This document shows positions 44,240-53,429 of a stretch of 64,000 nt of DNA, one piece after another (the first letter of the stretch is position 1; the number at the start of each line of letters is the position of its first letter). The position numbers and the translations under genes are program-made. The stretch comes from Fen-1135 sp963705275 (GTDB lineage: Bacteria; Desulfobacterota; Syntrophia; Syntrophales; UBA2185). The stretch lies in assembly GCA_963705275.1 (NCBI GenBank), contig OY970063.1, forward strand, positions 2,418,001-2,482,000. The letters run 5' to 3'. The notes under the pieces were generated by a model. That model did no database searches. It was not told the origin of the DNA and saw nothing but the letters and a program-made list of their open reading frames with translations.

Positions 44240-45529
44240 ATGTATTACGATTATTGGGGCCTGCAAAAACCACCTTTTGATAATGTCCCTGATCCGGCGA
44301 TGTACTCAGATTCTCATTCTTCAATGGAGAATGCAATTGCTGAGACCCTATTTGCCATAGACGAGGGGAATGAATGCATCGCAGTAATTGTGGGCGATGT
44401 CGGTCTCGGGAAAACGTTGTCCCTGCGGATAATCATCGATTCTCTCGATCTTGACAAATACAAGATCGCACTGGTCGCAAATCCCGATATGTCCTTCATT
44501 GAACTCTTGAGGGAAATCATTGGTCAACTTTCCGGTACCAAGTGTGAAGAAAAAAGAAAAGTTGATCTCCTGGAAAAATTCAACAAGATTCTGTTCAACA
44601 CTATGGATTCAGGGAAAAAGGCCTTGATATTTATCGATGAGGCGAATGCCATTTCGCCCACGAATCTGGAAAGCCTGAGATTACTGACGAATATGCAAGA
44701 GGATCAGAGGAATTTATTTACCATAGTGCTTGCAGGACAGCTGGAATTGGCCAGAAGACTGGAACATCCCAAACGTGCCAACCTCCTGCAACGAATAGGG
44801 ACATTGAGTAGGATAGATAAAATAGAATCAGCGGATATCTTAAAGGGCTACGTTGAAACCCGGCTTAAGCTTGCAGGGGGAGCGAAGCAGATCTTTGCTG
44901 ATGATGCATATGGTTTTTTGTGGGAGTATTCTGAGCATGGCGTACCTCGTCTGATAAACAAAATGTGCAAATTATCGCTAAAGGCGGGGGAGACGAATGC
45001 GTTTACAGAGATTTCAGGGGAGGTCGTTCGTCAGATTGGAGAGCGCTTCCGGCACTTGACGGGACCAGCTATCCCGAAGAGAAAGCCGAGAAAGCGACCA
45101 GAAAGCAAGGACCTCAAAGAAGGAATAGAGATAGAACCTGCGCAGATTTCCAACGATGCTGAGGCGCTTTCCGCGGAAGGTTTTGAGGAGCGACGCCACT
45201 CCAAGGATATCGATAAAACGCAAGAAGAGGGATTCGTCACGGAAAAGGAGAAGCCGGAGGATATTTCTGCGCCTTCTCCTGAAGCAGATGTGATCGTAAA
45301 AGACATTTCCGCAGAAGTGGAGGTAGGCGGTTTAAAAATTGCGGTGGATATACCCCACCACATTGTCAAGCAGGCTCAATCGTCCACTCATGAGCATCGG
45401 ATGAGGATAGCGGGAACTATTGCTGCCCAGATCATGAAAAAGCACGAAGAGCTGACATCTATACCATCAATTGATCCTATTTCGCTTTGGAGCTACATAC
45501 GGGATTTTGTCGCGAGCAGACTGAAATGA
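44240..45529 (+). CDS. ExeA/GspA-type AAA+ ATPase with C-terminal extension
   Basis: 429 aa. The N-terminus MYYDYWGLQKPPFDNVPDP is diagnostic of the ExeA/GspA (AAA_22) family. Walker A is VGDVGLGKTLSLRI (about 51-64), Walker B ALIFIDEANAIS (about 132-143), with the sensor region LFTIVLAGQLELARRL. After about residue 275 a low-complexity charged stretch (KPRKRPESKDLKEG onward) leads to a conserved end. ExeA relatives drive peptidoglycan-associated assembly of type II secretion or work as transposition-like regulators; no secretion genes are nearby except a lone pseudopilin 9 kb away. RBS GAGGAGG upstream of the ATG. Forms a probable operon with the HTH gene. Confidence 0.85.
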   Translation: MYYDYWGLQKPPFDNVPDPAMYSDSHSSMENAIAETLFAIDEGNECIAVIVGDVGLGKTLSLRIIIDSLDLDKYKIALVANPDMSFIELLREIIGQLSGTKCEEKRKVDLLEKFNKILFNTMDSGKKALIFIDEANAISPTNLESLRLLTNMQEDQRNLFTIVLAGQLELARRLEHPKRANLLQRIGTLSRIDKIESADILKGYVETRLKLAGGAKQIFADDAYGFLWEYSEHGVPRLINKMCKLSLKAGETNAFTEISGEVVRQIGERFRHLTGPAIPKRKPRKRPESKDLKEGIEIEPAQISNDAEALSAEGFEERRHSKDIDKTQEEGFVTEKEKPEDISAPSPEADVIVKDISAEVEVGGLKIAVDIPHHIVKQAQSSTHEHRMRIAGTIAAQIMKKHEELTSIPSIDPISLWSYIRDFVASRLK

Positions 45530-45561
45530 GAGCGTAGGATGAATCTTGCCGATTTACCTAT

Positions 45562-46464
45562 TTAGGATTTTACTGTAAGTTCATCGAGAAGGTGTTGAGC
45601 CCTTGTATTTTGAGGATTTATGGAGAGGACAAAGTGGAGCCGCCTGATTAGGTCCTCTTTCTTTCTAATATCAGGTTTTGAACGGTATTTTTCATACTGG
45701 TTCTGAACGAGATTAATGTTGGCTTCTTCTTGGTAAGGGTTTAACGCGAGGGATTTCTGGTAAGCCTTGATTGCATCCTCAGACTGGCCCGATATTTCGA
45801 AAATAGACCCTAAATTATTCCATGCTTCAGGGTTCTTTTCATCAATCGCCAGCACATTCTTAAAAAATCCGATACCCTTAGTGTAGTCGCCTAACTGGAC
45901 ATACAACGTTCCCAGGTTGAAGAGGGCTTTTACATGAGAGGGATCTCTTTCTAGGACACCTTGATATTCCTGTATTGCTTCGTCGAACATATCGTGGCGG
46001 TCATATAGAAGGGCCAAAAAGAACCGGGGCGTTACAGCATTGGGGTCTGCTTCAACGGCTTTCTTGTACTGTTCGACCGCGCCATGATAGTCTCCTTCCA
46101 ATTCGAAGATGTGGCCTATATTAAACATGGCTTCAATATTGCCTGGATTTAATATGAGCGCCCGTTCATACATCTGCCGTGCACGTCCCAACCTTCCCAT
46201 TCTCTCATAGACATATCCGAGGTTGTTGTAGGCTTCCGGATTATTGGGCTCTAATTTGGCTACTCGCTCTAAACATATCAGGGCCCAGTCGTAATCCTCT
46301 CTCTGGAGGTAAATAAATCCGAGGTTAACATATGCATCCGTAAATCTTGGATCAAGGATAATACTTTTCTTGTAGGCTTCTATTGCCTTATCGGATTGTG
46401 GATCAAGAAGGTCATATCTACACCCTTCCATGAACCATTCTCTGGCTGGATTTTTTTCATCCAT
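45562..46464 (-). CDS. Tetratricopeptide-repeat protein
   Basis: 300 aa made almost entirely of TPR units (34-residue helix pairs). Examples of the repeat signature are AYVNLGFIYLQREDYDWAL, AYNNLGYVYERMGRLGRAR, MFNIGHIFELEGDYHGAVE, FNLGTLYVQLGDYTKGI and WNNLGSIFEISGQSEDAI. About eight repeats can be counted. No signal peptide or membrane helix, so probably a cytoplasmic scaffold. The ATG at 46464 has AGAGG nine bases upstream; the longer start at 46512 is less likely. It converges on the ExeA gene with only about 30 bases between stops. No function beyond protein-protein interaction can be read. Confidence 0.88.
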   Translation of the reverse strand: MDEKNPAREWFMEGCRYDLLDPQSDKAIEAYKKSIILDPRFTDAYVNLGFIYLQREDYDWALICLERVAKLEPNNPEAYNNLGYVYERMGRLGRARQMYERALILNPGNIEAMFNIGHIFELEGDYHGAVEQYKKAVEADPNAVTPRFFLALLYDRHDMFDEAIQEYQGVLERDPSHVKALFNLGTLYVQLGDYTKGIGFFKNVLAIDEKNPEAWNNLGSIFEISGQSEDAIKAYQKSLALNPYQEEANINLVQNQYEKYRSKPDIRKKEDLIRRLHFVLSINPQNTRAQHLLDELTVKS

Positions 46465-46598
46465 CGGAACACGCCTCTGTTGCGACAGGAATTCTATACT
46501 AGAATATGTCAACGTTAACTATCAGCTTTAATCAATTCTTGTCAAGATTAATAGTCGGCATACTTGAGCAATTTCTCAAGTGCGAAGTGTTCTGGCCG

Positions 46599-47744
46599 TC
46601 ATTTTGCTGTTTCATTTTCCGTCAAATAACATGCCGGATCGGGAGCCCATATGTCTCCCGTGGCCGCCTCCGCCCTGGCACGGAAATTTCCGCCACAAAT
46701 ATCGAGCCAACGGCAGACGGCACATCTTCCTTTCACATATCTCTTTTTCTCCTTAAGCTTGAACATGAGTTCGTTTGACGTATCCATCCATATCTCGCTG
46801 AAGGGACGTTCTCTCACGTTTCCAAATGAGATGTCTCTCCAAAACTGATCAGCATGCACTTCGCCATCCCAGCTTACGCAGCCTATGCCGCTTCCTGAAC
46901 TGTTACCTTCATTGACCATGAGGAGTGACATAGCCTCCCTTGCCAGTTCAGGATTATCTTTCAGCAGGCGCATATAGACATACGGCCCATCCGCATGATT
47001 ATCTACTGAAAGTATCTCTTTGGGCTTTCCCCGTTGGAAAAGATCCATGGTCTTATCCACAATGAGATCCAAAACAAGCCTCTTTTCATTATGGGAGAGG
47101 TCTTCGTTCACGAGTCTCGAACCGCGGCCGGAATAGACTAAGTGATAAAAACATGCCCGCGGTATGTTTTCCTTCTCGATAAGTTCGAACAGGGCAGGAA
47201 TATCTGCAAGATTTTTCCTGTTCATGGTAACACGCATCCCCACTTTGATTCCCTGGTCCCGGCAGATTCTAATTCCGTTCATGGTCATGTCAAAGGCCCC
47301 CTTTACACCCCGAAAACTGTCATGGGTCTTTTGCATGCCGTCGACACTTACGCCAACATAAGAAACACCGATCTTCCTAAAATTATATGCCACTTTTCTT
47401 GTGAGTAAAGTCCCGTTGGTTGATATTACAACCCTCATGCCCTTATCAACGGCGAACTCGGCGAGCTCAGGGAGATCTTCCCTGACTATAGGTTCACCGC
47501 CGGAAAAAAGGAGTACAGGTGATCCAAAGGAGGCAAGATCCGATATCAATCTCTTGCCCTCGTCCGTGGTCAGTTCATTACTGTATCTGATGTTCCGGGA
47601 GCTTGAATAGCAGTGTATGCATTTGAGATTACAGCTTCTGGTCATGTTCCAGACAACAACAGGTCGTCTATGTTTCTCGCTTCCATAACGGAGTGCGTCC
47701 ATAGTTTCTGTTGTGCCACAGCATAGCCTTGAGATACTTATCAT
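46599..47744 (-). CDS. ahbC: 12,18-didecarboxysiroheme deacetylase (radical SAM/SPASM, AhbC)
   Basis: Radical SAM enzyme of the siroheme-dependent heme b pathway used by sulfate reducers and archaea; it removes the acetate side chains of didecarboxysiroheme to give iron-coproporphyrin III. 381 aa: N-terminal ISRLCCGTTETMDALRYG, the Fe-S motif C38-x3-C42-x2-C45 in SCNLKCIHCYSSS, and a C-terminal SPASM-like cysteine region (GRCAVCRWLDICGGNFRA). The N-terminal block and RPVVVWNMTRSCNL match AhbC better than AhbD or NirJ; this is from remembered family features, not from a search. No other ahb genes are next to it. Confidence 0.8.
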   Translation of the reverse strand: MISISRLCCGTTETMDALRYGSEKHRRPVVVWNMTRSCNLKCIHCYSSSRNIRYSNELTTDEGKRLISDLASFGSPVLLFSGGEPIVREDLPELAEFAVDKGMRVVISTNGTLLTRKVAYNFRKIGVSYVGVSVDGMQKTHDSFRGVKGAFDMTMNGIRICRDQGIKVGMRVTMNRKNLADIPALFELIEKENIPRACFYHLVYSGRGSRLVNEDLSHNEKRLVLDLIVDKTMDLFQRGKPKEILSVDNHADGPYVYMRLLKDNPELAREAMSLLMVNEGNSSGSGIGCVSWDGEVHADQFWRDISFGNVRERPFSEIWMDTSNELMFKLKEKKRYVKGRCAVCRWLDICGGNFRARAEAATGDIWAPDPACYLTENETAK

Positions 47745-48177
47745 ATATTTGCCTCAGAGCCCGAGTTCATACCCTATGTCCGGAGACGAATCCTTAACCG
47801 CTTGTTGAGGGGCAATGTCCGGAGTTTAAATGCCGGTCCGGGAGGGTGGAATATCCTGCAGTTATTCGCTCATTAATACTATTTTAGTTCATCGCCCAAA
47901 TAGTTGCAAGTTGTTATAAACTAGTGCTTCATATCATGATGTCAAGGGCAAAGACAGCCTGTAAAGATCCACGCCCCTGATCGTTTCACGACTCGATTTA
48001 CAGTACTTCTGAAAGCGCTGCCACGAGTAAGCGCATAAGAGGGCGTCTGATGGTTATCATTCTCAGTTTCGGCTGCTTGGCGCTGGATCCACCAATAGGT
48101 TGCTGGCAAAGAGACTTTCAATTCTGCGCTGATGGCATGAACTTGACGATGACTCACGGGGAAGATATAAAGAAAAA
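47745..48177. other. Gene-free interval with a possible decayed HTH fragment
   Basis: About 430 bases with no convincing gene. On the minus strand a frame through about 47942-48177 gives HAISAELKVSLPATYWW, loosely like a helix-turn-helix, but it lacks a proper start, has no recognisable family and overlaps the YihY gene. A promoter for ahbC should lie near its upper end. Confidence 0.35.
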
Positions 48178-49758
48178 TTATAGATGGACGTCGACCTCTC
48201 GTCTCTCCAGACGTCTTTCCGCGAAAAAAACTTGATCGTTCAGCATTTCCCAGGCACATTCTTTACTGAAATCGGAAATATGTCCGTCCATGATGGTTAT
48301 GACGCCCTGATCTCTGAGTTCCCATAATACCTGTTGAATTTCAACCGGCTCTTTTCTAGTATACCTGGCGAGTTCATAAAGGGGGTCTCCGTCGTCCGGC
48401 AGGGGCCACTTCACGAGAAAATATAGGACAGAAATCAATCTGGTCCAGGCCTGGGTAAGTTCGCCGAGGGCGGTACCCGTTTGTCTGATTCTGTTCGAAA
48501 ATTCCTTAAGCATGAAGAGAGACACGTCGCCGCTTTCTCTCAAGAGGCTGCGAAAAGTGTCGCCGTCGATTACGGCCACGTTACTGTCTTCAGTCGCCTG
48601 TACCGAAGCTGTGCGAGGCGCCTCGATCAGCGCCGCCATCTCACCGAAGTATTCTCCCGGCCCCATTTCGGCCAGGATCTTTTTTATCTGTCCGGCAATT
48701 TTCTCCACGCGCACGTTACCCAGGAGGATGTAGTACATTTCCTGTCCGGTATCTCCCTGTCTGAAGATATAAGTGTCTTTGGGGTACATACGACCAAATT
48801 TTCTGAAAAGTCGTTCCTCGATTTTCATGATTTTTTTTCTGGGTTTTAGGAAGGCCTTTTCAAGGAGGATCAGATTTCTTCTCTGGTATGAAGAAATAAG
48901 CTCGGCACAGAATAGAAGGATTAATGCCACGTAGAAAACCCAGAGAACGAGGATGACAACTGTTTCCAGAGAACCAAATATTACATTATATTTTGTATCA
49001 TCAGACACGTACCAGGCAAAAAAATGTTTAGCTATTTCCATTAAAGCTGAAAAAATGGCAGCACCGGTCAGTGCACTTCCCCAGCTTACTTTCCCTGTGG
49101 GAATTATTTTGTATACGATTGTAAAAAATGCGACGGTCAGCATGTATGGCAGGACATAGCGAAACAGCGCACCATGCAAGAAGGGGAGAAGCATAAACTC
49201 ATTGCCGGAAAGAGGAGATTGTTTCACAAGGATTGTTGAAATATATGTAATTCCCACGCTGGCGATGCCTACAGCCCACCCCATGGGAATCATGGCAATG
49301 GCAAGGAGGTTTGATGCGAAGTAATTTCGCCTGCCTCTCGAGCGGAAAATAATGTTCATGGCTGTCTCAATAGCGCTGAAGATCATGGCAGAAGACCATA
49401 TAAGACTTATGATCCCGACCCAGCCCAGGAGCTGTTTCTTTTGCTCCATAGGCCCCAGCTGGGATAGAAGGGATTCTGAGATGTAAGGATGAAAACCCCG
49501 GATTTTTTCAATGAGTTCGTTCTGAATGTTCGGATGCGAGCTGAAAATGTAGCTTGCTATCAGCATGGTCAAGATGAATAGGGGAATAAAAGACAGCATC
49601 GCATACAGAGAGATGGCCGCAGCCTGATTGGTATTGCCGTTGGCCTGGAAATTCCTTATCGCATCACAGAGTATGTCCCATGCTGTGGCAAGAACGAGAT
49701 GGGGCCGTTCCATCTTCGTCCTCAACTTGTCATATTTAGATTTCATATTTTCAGACAT
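48178..49758 (-). CDS. YihY/BrkB-family membrane protein fused to a cyclic-nucleotide-binding and winged-helix module
   Basis: About 526 aa. Residues about 20-310 form the YihY/UPF0761 membrane domain with six hydrophobic segments (AAAISLYAMLSFIPLFILTM, LLGWVGIISLIWSSAMIF, VVILVLWVFYVALILLFCAE among them). After a short basic linker, a cyclic-nucleotide-binding domain follows (DTYIFRQGDTGQEMYYILLG, MGPGEYFGEMAALIEAPRT with the phosphate-binding pattern), and then a Crp-like winged-helix end (RKEPVEIQQVLWELRDQG). I chose the ATG at 49758. The old RNase BN annotation of YihY is not supported; the domain has no proven function. The combination suggests a membrane protein whose state is set by a ligand. 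No operon partner is visible. Confidence 0.85.
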   Translation of the reverse strand: MSENMKSKYDKLRTKMERPHLVLATAWDILCDAIRNFQANGNTNQAAAISLYAMLSFIPLFILTMLIASYIFSSHPNIQNELIEKIRGFHPYISESLLSQLGPMEQKKQLLGWVGIISLIWSSAMIFSAIETAMNIIFRSRGRRNYFASNLLAIAMIPMGWAVGIASVGITYISTILVKQSPLSGNEFMLLPFLHGALFRYVLPYMLTVAFFTIVYKIIPTGKVSWGSALTGAAIFSALMEIAKHFFAWYVSDDTKYNVIFGSLETVVILVLWVFYVALILLFCAELISSYQRRNLILLEKAFLKPRKKIMKIEERLFRKFGRMYPKDTYIFRQGDTGQEMYYILLGNVRVEKIAGQIKKILAEMGPGEYFGEMAALIEAPRTASVQATEDSNVAVIDGDTFRSLLRESGDVSLFMLKEFSNRIRQTGTALGELTQAWTRLISVLYFLVKWPLPDDGDPLYELARYTRKEPVEIQQVLWELRDQGVITIMDGHISDFSKECAWEMLNDQVFFAERRLERREVDVHL

Positions 49759-49923
49759 GGGCTTATGGTTTTTGGAGAGGCTGTACTGATATTGATTGCA
49801 ATCGTTCTGCGGAAAATAGCATAAGAGCCGCAAAGACTATATGAGAGAGGCAGGGGTGTGTCAAGTTCAAAAGGATGCAGAATTTCGTTGAAAAGGCCTC
49901 ATGTATCCTGTAATCTTCCCGCC

Positions 49924-51564
49924 ATGAGGCGTTTCACGTATCTTGGTCTGCTGATCGTCTTTAGCGTTCATATGTCCTTAGGAGGCTGTAGTCATAAAGA
50001 CGAGGAAAGCACCACCCGAAATCTGACCGATTCAGGACCTGCATATGGAGACATTATAGTTGAGGGGTCCATCGGCGATGCAAGCAATTTGATTCCTATC
50101 CTTTCCTCAGACAGCACTTCTCATGAAATTTCCGGACTGGTCTTTAACGGTCTCGTCAAGTACGACAAAGACGTCAATATCGTGGGGGACCTGGCGGAAT
50201 CATGGGATGTGTCGAGTGGCGGGCTTGTCATTACATTCCACCTGAGGAAAGGCGTTAAATGGCATGACGGCTATCCCCTTACTGCCCGCGATGTCCTGTA
50301 TACGTATCAAGTTACGATTGATCCCAAGACGCCCACAGCATATTCCGGTGACTTCCTCAAGGTGAAGAAGGCAGAAGTCCTGGACGACTATACCTTCAGG
50401 GTTACTTATGATAAGCCCTTCGCCCCCGCACTTATGAGCTGGGGGACGGCGATTCTGCCGCGTCATCTTCTGGAAGGGAAAGACATCACAATTTCGCCTC
50501 TGGCGCGGCATCCCATAGGCACAGGACCGTACATCTTCAAAGAGTGGTTGCCCGGCCAGAAGATAGTCCTCATCTCGAACCCGGACTATTTTGAGGGCAG
50601 GCCTTATATCGATGGCTATATAATGCGGATCATACCGGATACGGCTACCATGTTTTTGGAATTGCGTGCAAACGGCATTGACCGGATGAATCTGACGCCC
50701 CTTCAGTACACAAGGCAGACAGAGAATAATCTCTTCAGGAAGAATTTCAATAAGTACAGGTATCTCTCCTTTTCCTACACTTACCTGGGCTACAATATGA
50801 AAAATCCGCTGTTCGCCGACAAGCGGGTGCGGCAGGCCATAGCGTACGGCATTAACAAAGACGAGATCATCCAGGGTGTCTTGCTGGGCCTGGGAAAAGT
50901 TGCCACAGGTCCTTACAAGCCGGGCACTTGGGTCTACAGCCCCAATGTGAAGACTTATTCGTATAACCCCCAAAAAGCGAAGGAGCTCCTGGCGGCCGCC
51001 GGATGGAAGGACACCGACGGTGACGGTATACTGGATAAAGACGGCCAGCCATTTGTGTTTGAGATTATTACGAATCAGGGCAATGAGATCCGGGCAAAAT
51101 GTGCAGAGATTATTCAAAGGCGTCTTTCCGAGATAGGCATCAAGGTCAAGATCAGGGTTCTGGAATGGGCTGCCTTTGTCAATGACTTTATTAATAAGCG
51201 GCGCTTTGACGCCACAATCCTTGGCTGGACCATACCTCTCGATCCCGACATATACGACGTCTGGCATTCGAGTAAAACAGGACCGCAGGAGCTGAATTTT
51301 ATATCATACAAGAACGAAGAGGTTGACAGACTCATAGAAAAAGGAAGAGACACCTTCGACCAGAAAGAAAGAAAAAAATATTATGACAGGATTCAGGAGA
51401 TACTGGCGGAAGACCAGCCCTATACGTTTTTGTATGTCCCCGATGCCCTGCCTATTGTCCACGCCCGGTTTCACGGCATCCAACCTGCGCCTCTGGGAAT
51501 AGGGTATAATTTCATCAAGTGGTATGTTCCAAAAGAAGAACAGAAACTGGTCATGACTAGGTGA
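49924..51564 (+). CDS. ABC transporter extracellular solute-binding protein, family 5 (peptide/nickel type), lipoprotein
   Basis: 546-aa periplasmic lipoprotein that captures peptides or related solutes. The signal peptide ends in the lipobox SLGGC (Cys22 after MRRFTYLGLLIVFSVHM). SBP_bac_5 signatures include LTARDVLYTYQVTIDP, IGTGPYIFKEW, RVRQAIAYGINKDEIIQG and LGWTIPLDPDIYDVWHS. ATG at 49924 is favoured because it places the signal peptide correctly. Divergent from the YihY fusion gene and without neighbouring permease or ATPase genes, so it is an orphan binding protein unless partners are elsewhere. Confidence 0.92.
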   Translation: MRRFTYLGLLIVFSVHMSLGGCSHKDEESTTRNLTDSGPAYGDIIVEGSIGDASNLIPILSSDSTSHEISGLVFNGLVKYDKDVNIVGDLAESWDVSSGGLVITFHLRKGVKWHDGYPLTARDVLYTYQVTIDPKTPTAYSGDFLKVKKAEVLDDYTFRVTYDKPFAPALMSWGTAILPRHLLEGKDITISPLARHPIGTGPYIFKEWLPGQKIVLISNPDYFEGRPYIDGYIMRIIPDTATMFLELRANGIDRMNLTPLQYTRQTENNLFRKNFNKYRYLSFSYTYLGYNMKNPLFADKRVRQAIAYGINKDEIIQGVLLGLGKVATGPYKPGTWVYSPNVKTYSYNPQKAKELLAAAGWKDTDGDGILDKDGQPFVFEIITNQGNEIRAKCAEIIQRRLSEIGIKVKIRVLEWAAFVNDFINKRRFDATILGWTIPLDPDIYDVWHSSKTGPQELNFISYKNEEVDRLIEKGRDTFDQKERKKYYDRIQEILAEDQPYTFLYVPDALPIVHARFHGIQPAPLGIGYNFIKWYVPKEEQKLVMTR

Positions 51565-51789
51565 GTAGCAGGTACATGACTTGATCAATCACGCTGACTG
51601 AATCACATTCGCTAGCGATTATCTAAGAGTAAAGCTTTTCTCTGCCAGGAGACATCGTATGATAGACAGCCACTCTCAGAAACTGTCATTTCTGTATCTT
51701 TATTGATGCCGCCGTCATGATTTTCCATCACCAAACTCTCGGGCCAATACATTTTACTTTCAGTCAAGAATGGGTTATAAATTAAATCT

Positions 51790-52692
51790 ATGGAACCGCA
51801 CAAAAAAATCTCCGTTGAGGGTCAGGAGCTTAGAGATCATATCATAGAATTCTGTGAGGCTCGGGGAGCAGACCTTGTCGGTTTTGCCCCGGCGGAGCGT
51901 TGGGATGACGCTGGCGAGGTGCCGCCCGATTTCCGTCCCCGTGCCCTCTGGCCGCCAGCCCGTACAGTTATCGTGATGGGTGTTGAAATGCCCCTTCCTG
52001 TCGTGGAGACGACACCCTCCGTCCTCCATATGGAGCTCTACCGTACCGCTAACCGAAAGCTGGACACGTTGGCCTACGACCTGACCCGGCATCTCAACCG
52101 CATGGGACATGCCTCCTTTTTTTTCGGGCGCGATGTCTACTCGAGCCTGAAGGCCCTGCGGGACGCGCCCATGGCCGCATTCAGTCACGTGATGGCAGCG
52201 AAGTATGCCGGGCTCGGCACCATCGGCTTGAGCCACTGCCTCCTGACACCGGAATTTGGTCCCAGGGTGCGGTTTGTTTCCGTCTTTACGTCAGCCGTTA
52301 TACCGCCAGACCCCCTCATGGAAAAGGATCTCTGCATCAAGTGTGGACTCTGCTGTCGGTGCTGTCCGAAGAAGGCTCTGACGATGCGCGAGGACAGGGT
52401 AGTAGGCGATTATGACAAAATGGCATGCCTGGAGATGGCCGAGGATCTGACCAAAAGAGGCTGCTACCCCTGTGGCATATGCACGAAGGTGTGCCCCATA
52501 GGCAAGGATCGGATGCTCTACAAGCAGAAAGGCATCCAAAAGAAATATCTCAAGGAAGCCGAGTCACTTGCCGCAGACCCCGATGATCCCGCATACAAGT
52601 CCTGGACGCATGTACGGAAATACGGGTTAACGAAGGGAAAGGGCGCTCCGGTCTCTAAAACAAGAGAAGAGGAGAAGAAAGAGGAAGCGTGA
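51790..52692 (+). CDS. Ferredoxin-domain protein related to epoxyqueuosine reductase (QueG-like)
   Basis: 300 aa. The N-terminal half (ADLVGFAPAERW, ALWPPARTVIVMGVEMPLPV, GLGTIGLSHCLLTPEFGPRVR) follows the QueG/COG1600 fold that binds cobalamin in true QueG. Two [4Fe-4S] motifs follow: CIKCGLCCRCCP (about 179-190) and CYPCGICTKVCPIG (about 224-237). It lacks the C-terminal HEAT repeats of QueG and is shorter, so it is a relative with an unknown substrate rather than proven QueG. The ATG at 51790 has no strong ribosome site. It stops 2 bases before the cysteine-dioxygenase-like gene. Confidence 0.75.
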   Translation: MEPHKKISVEGQELRDHIIEFCEARGADLVGFAPAERWDDAGEVPPDFRPRALWPPARTVIVMGVEMPLPVVETTPSVLHMELYRTANRKLDTLAYDLTRHLNRMGHASFFFGRDVYSSLKALRDAPMAAFSHVMAAKYAGLGTIGLSHCLLTPEFGPRVRFVSVFTSAVIPPDPLMEKDLCIKCGLCCRCCPKKALTMREDRVVGDYDKMACLEMAEDLTKRGCYPCGICTKVCPIGKDRMLYKQKGIQKKYLKEAESLAADPDDPAYKSWTHVRKYGLTKGKGAPVSKTREEEKKEEA

Positions 52693-52694
52693 AG

Positions 52695-53429
52695 ATGACA
52701 GTCACAAATCTGGAACAATTCTGTGAAAGCTTCGATGACCTTCTTAAGGGCAAACCGAACGTATCAACACTCATAAGCACAGGCCGGGCCCTTGTGAGCG
52801 AACTTGTAAGTCGGAAAGAATGGTTTGGCGACGTCCTTGAGAGATTGCTTTTTGATAAGGGGTTTTCCGAGGGCCAGAAACCGGGCATCTGGCCAAACGA
52901 GATTACGCTTTACAGAAGTCCCGAGCGCACTTTCCTTGTACTGTGCTATATTTGGGATCCAGGTCTCAGTGACGCCGTTCACGATCACGGGTCATGGGGC
53001 ATCATTGGAAGCTTTCTCCGGCCTATTGGAGAAAAGAAGTATATACGCCTGGATGACGGTAAAAAAGAAGGGTACGCAGAATTGGAGGAGGTTTCCTCGA
53101 TCGTACTTAAGCCGGGTGAGACGACGTACGTGCTCCCTCTGAATAAAGGGATTCACCGAATGGAAAACTTCGGGAGCGATACAGCCATTACCATAAATGT
53201 GTACGGACCAAACGTCCGGAAAGGATATGTCCAGTTCTTCTACCCGGAGATGAATTCCGTAAACAGGGTCTATCCGCCGAAAACCTTGAGGGAGGCGTTG
53301 GCCGTCCGCGCCCTCGGGAGCATCGCGGCGCCCTGGAGCGAGGAGCTGCTGAAACGCGTTCAGGCGAGCGCGCTTCCCGATTACATCAAGAAGGAAGGCG
53401 AGATCTCGCTCGCCAAGCTGAAAGCATGA
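52695..53429 (+). CDS. Cysteine dioxygenase type I-like cupin
   Basis: 244 aa cupin. The three iron ligands of thiol dioxygenases can be placed: H96 and H98 in AVHDHGSWGIIGSFL and H154 in NKGIHRMENFG, with spacing close to cysteine dioxygenase. The enzyme would oxidise cysteine or 3-mercaptopropionate to the sulfinate with O2. The ATG at 52695 is preceded by GAGGA nine bases upstream and starts 2 bases after the previous gene's stop, so the two are probably co-transcribed. Whether the substrate is cysteine cannot be decided; the residues flanking the ligands were not compared with known structures. Confidence 0.82.
   Translation: MTVTNLEQFCESFDDLLKGKPNVSTLISTGRALVSELVSRKEWFGDVLERLLFDKGFSEGQKPGIWPNEITLYRSPERTFLVLCYIWDPGLSDAVHDHGSWGIIGSFLRPIGEKKYIRLDDGKKEGYAELEEVSSIVLKPGETTYVLPLNKGIHRMENFGSDTAITINVYGPNVRKGYVQFFYPEMNSVNRVYPPKTLREALAVRALGSIAAPWSEELLKRVQASALPDYIKKEGEISLAKLKA

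Noticed and set aside
47942..48259. A 105-codon minus-strand frame that shows HTH-like residues
   Set aside because: It overlaps the YihY fusion gene, has no family match and no good start. I record it only as a possible decayed fragment.
51600..51625. A 10-base palindrome TCGCTAGCGA after the peptide-binding protein gene
   Set aside because: No T-run follows, and its size is compatible with chance; not called a terminator or operator.
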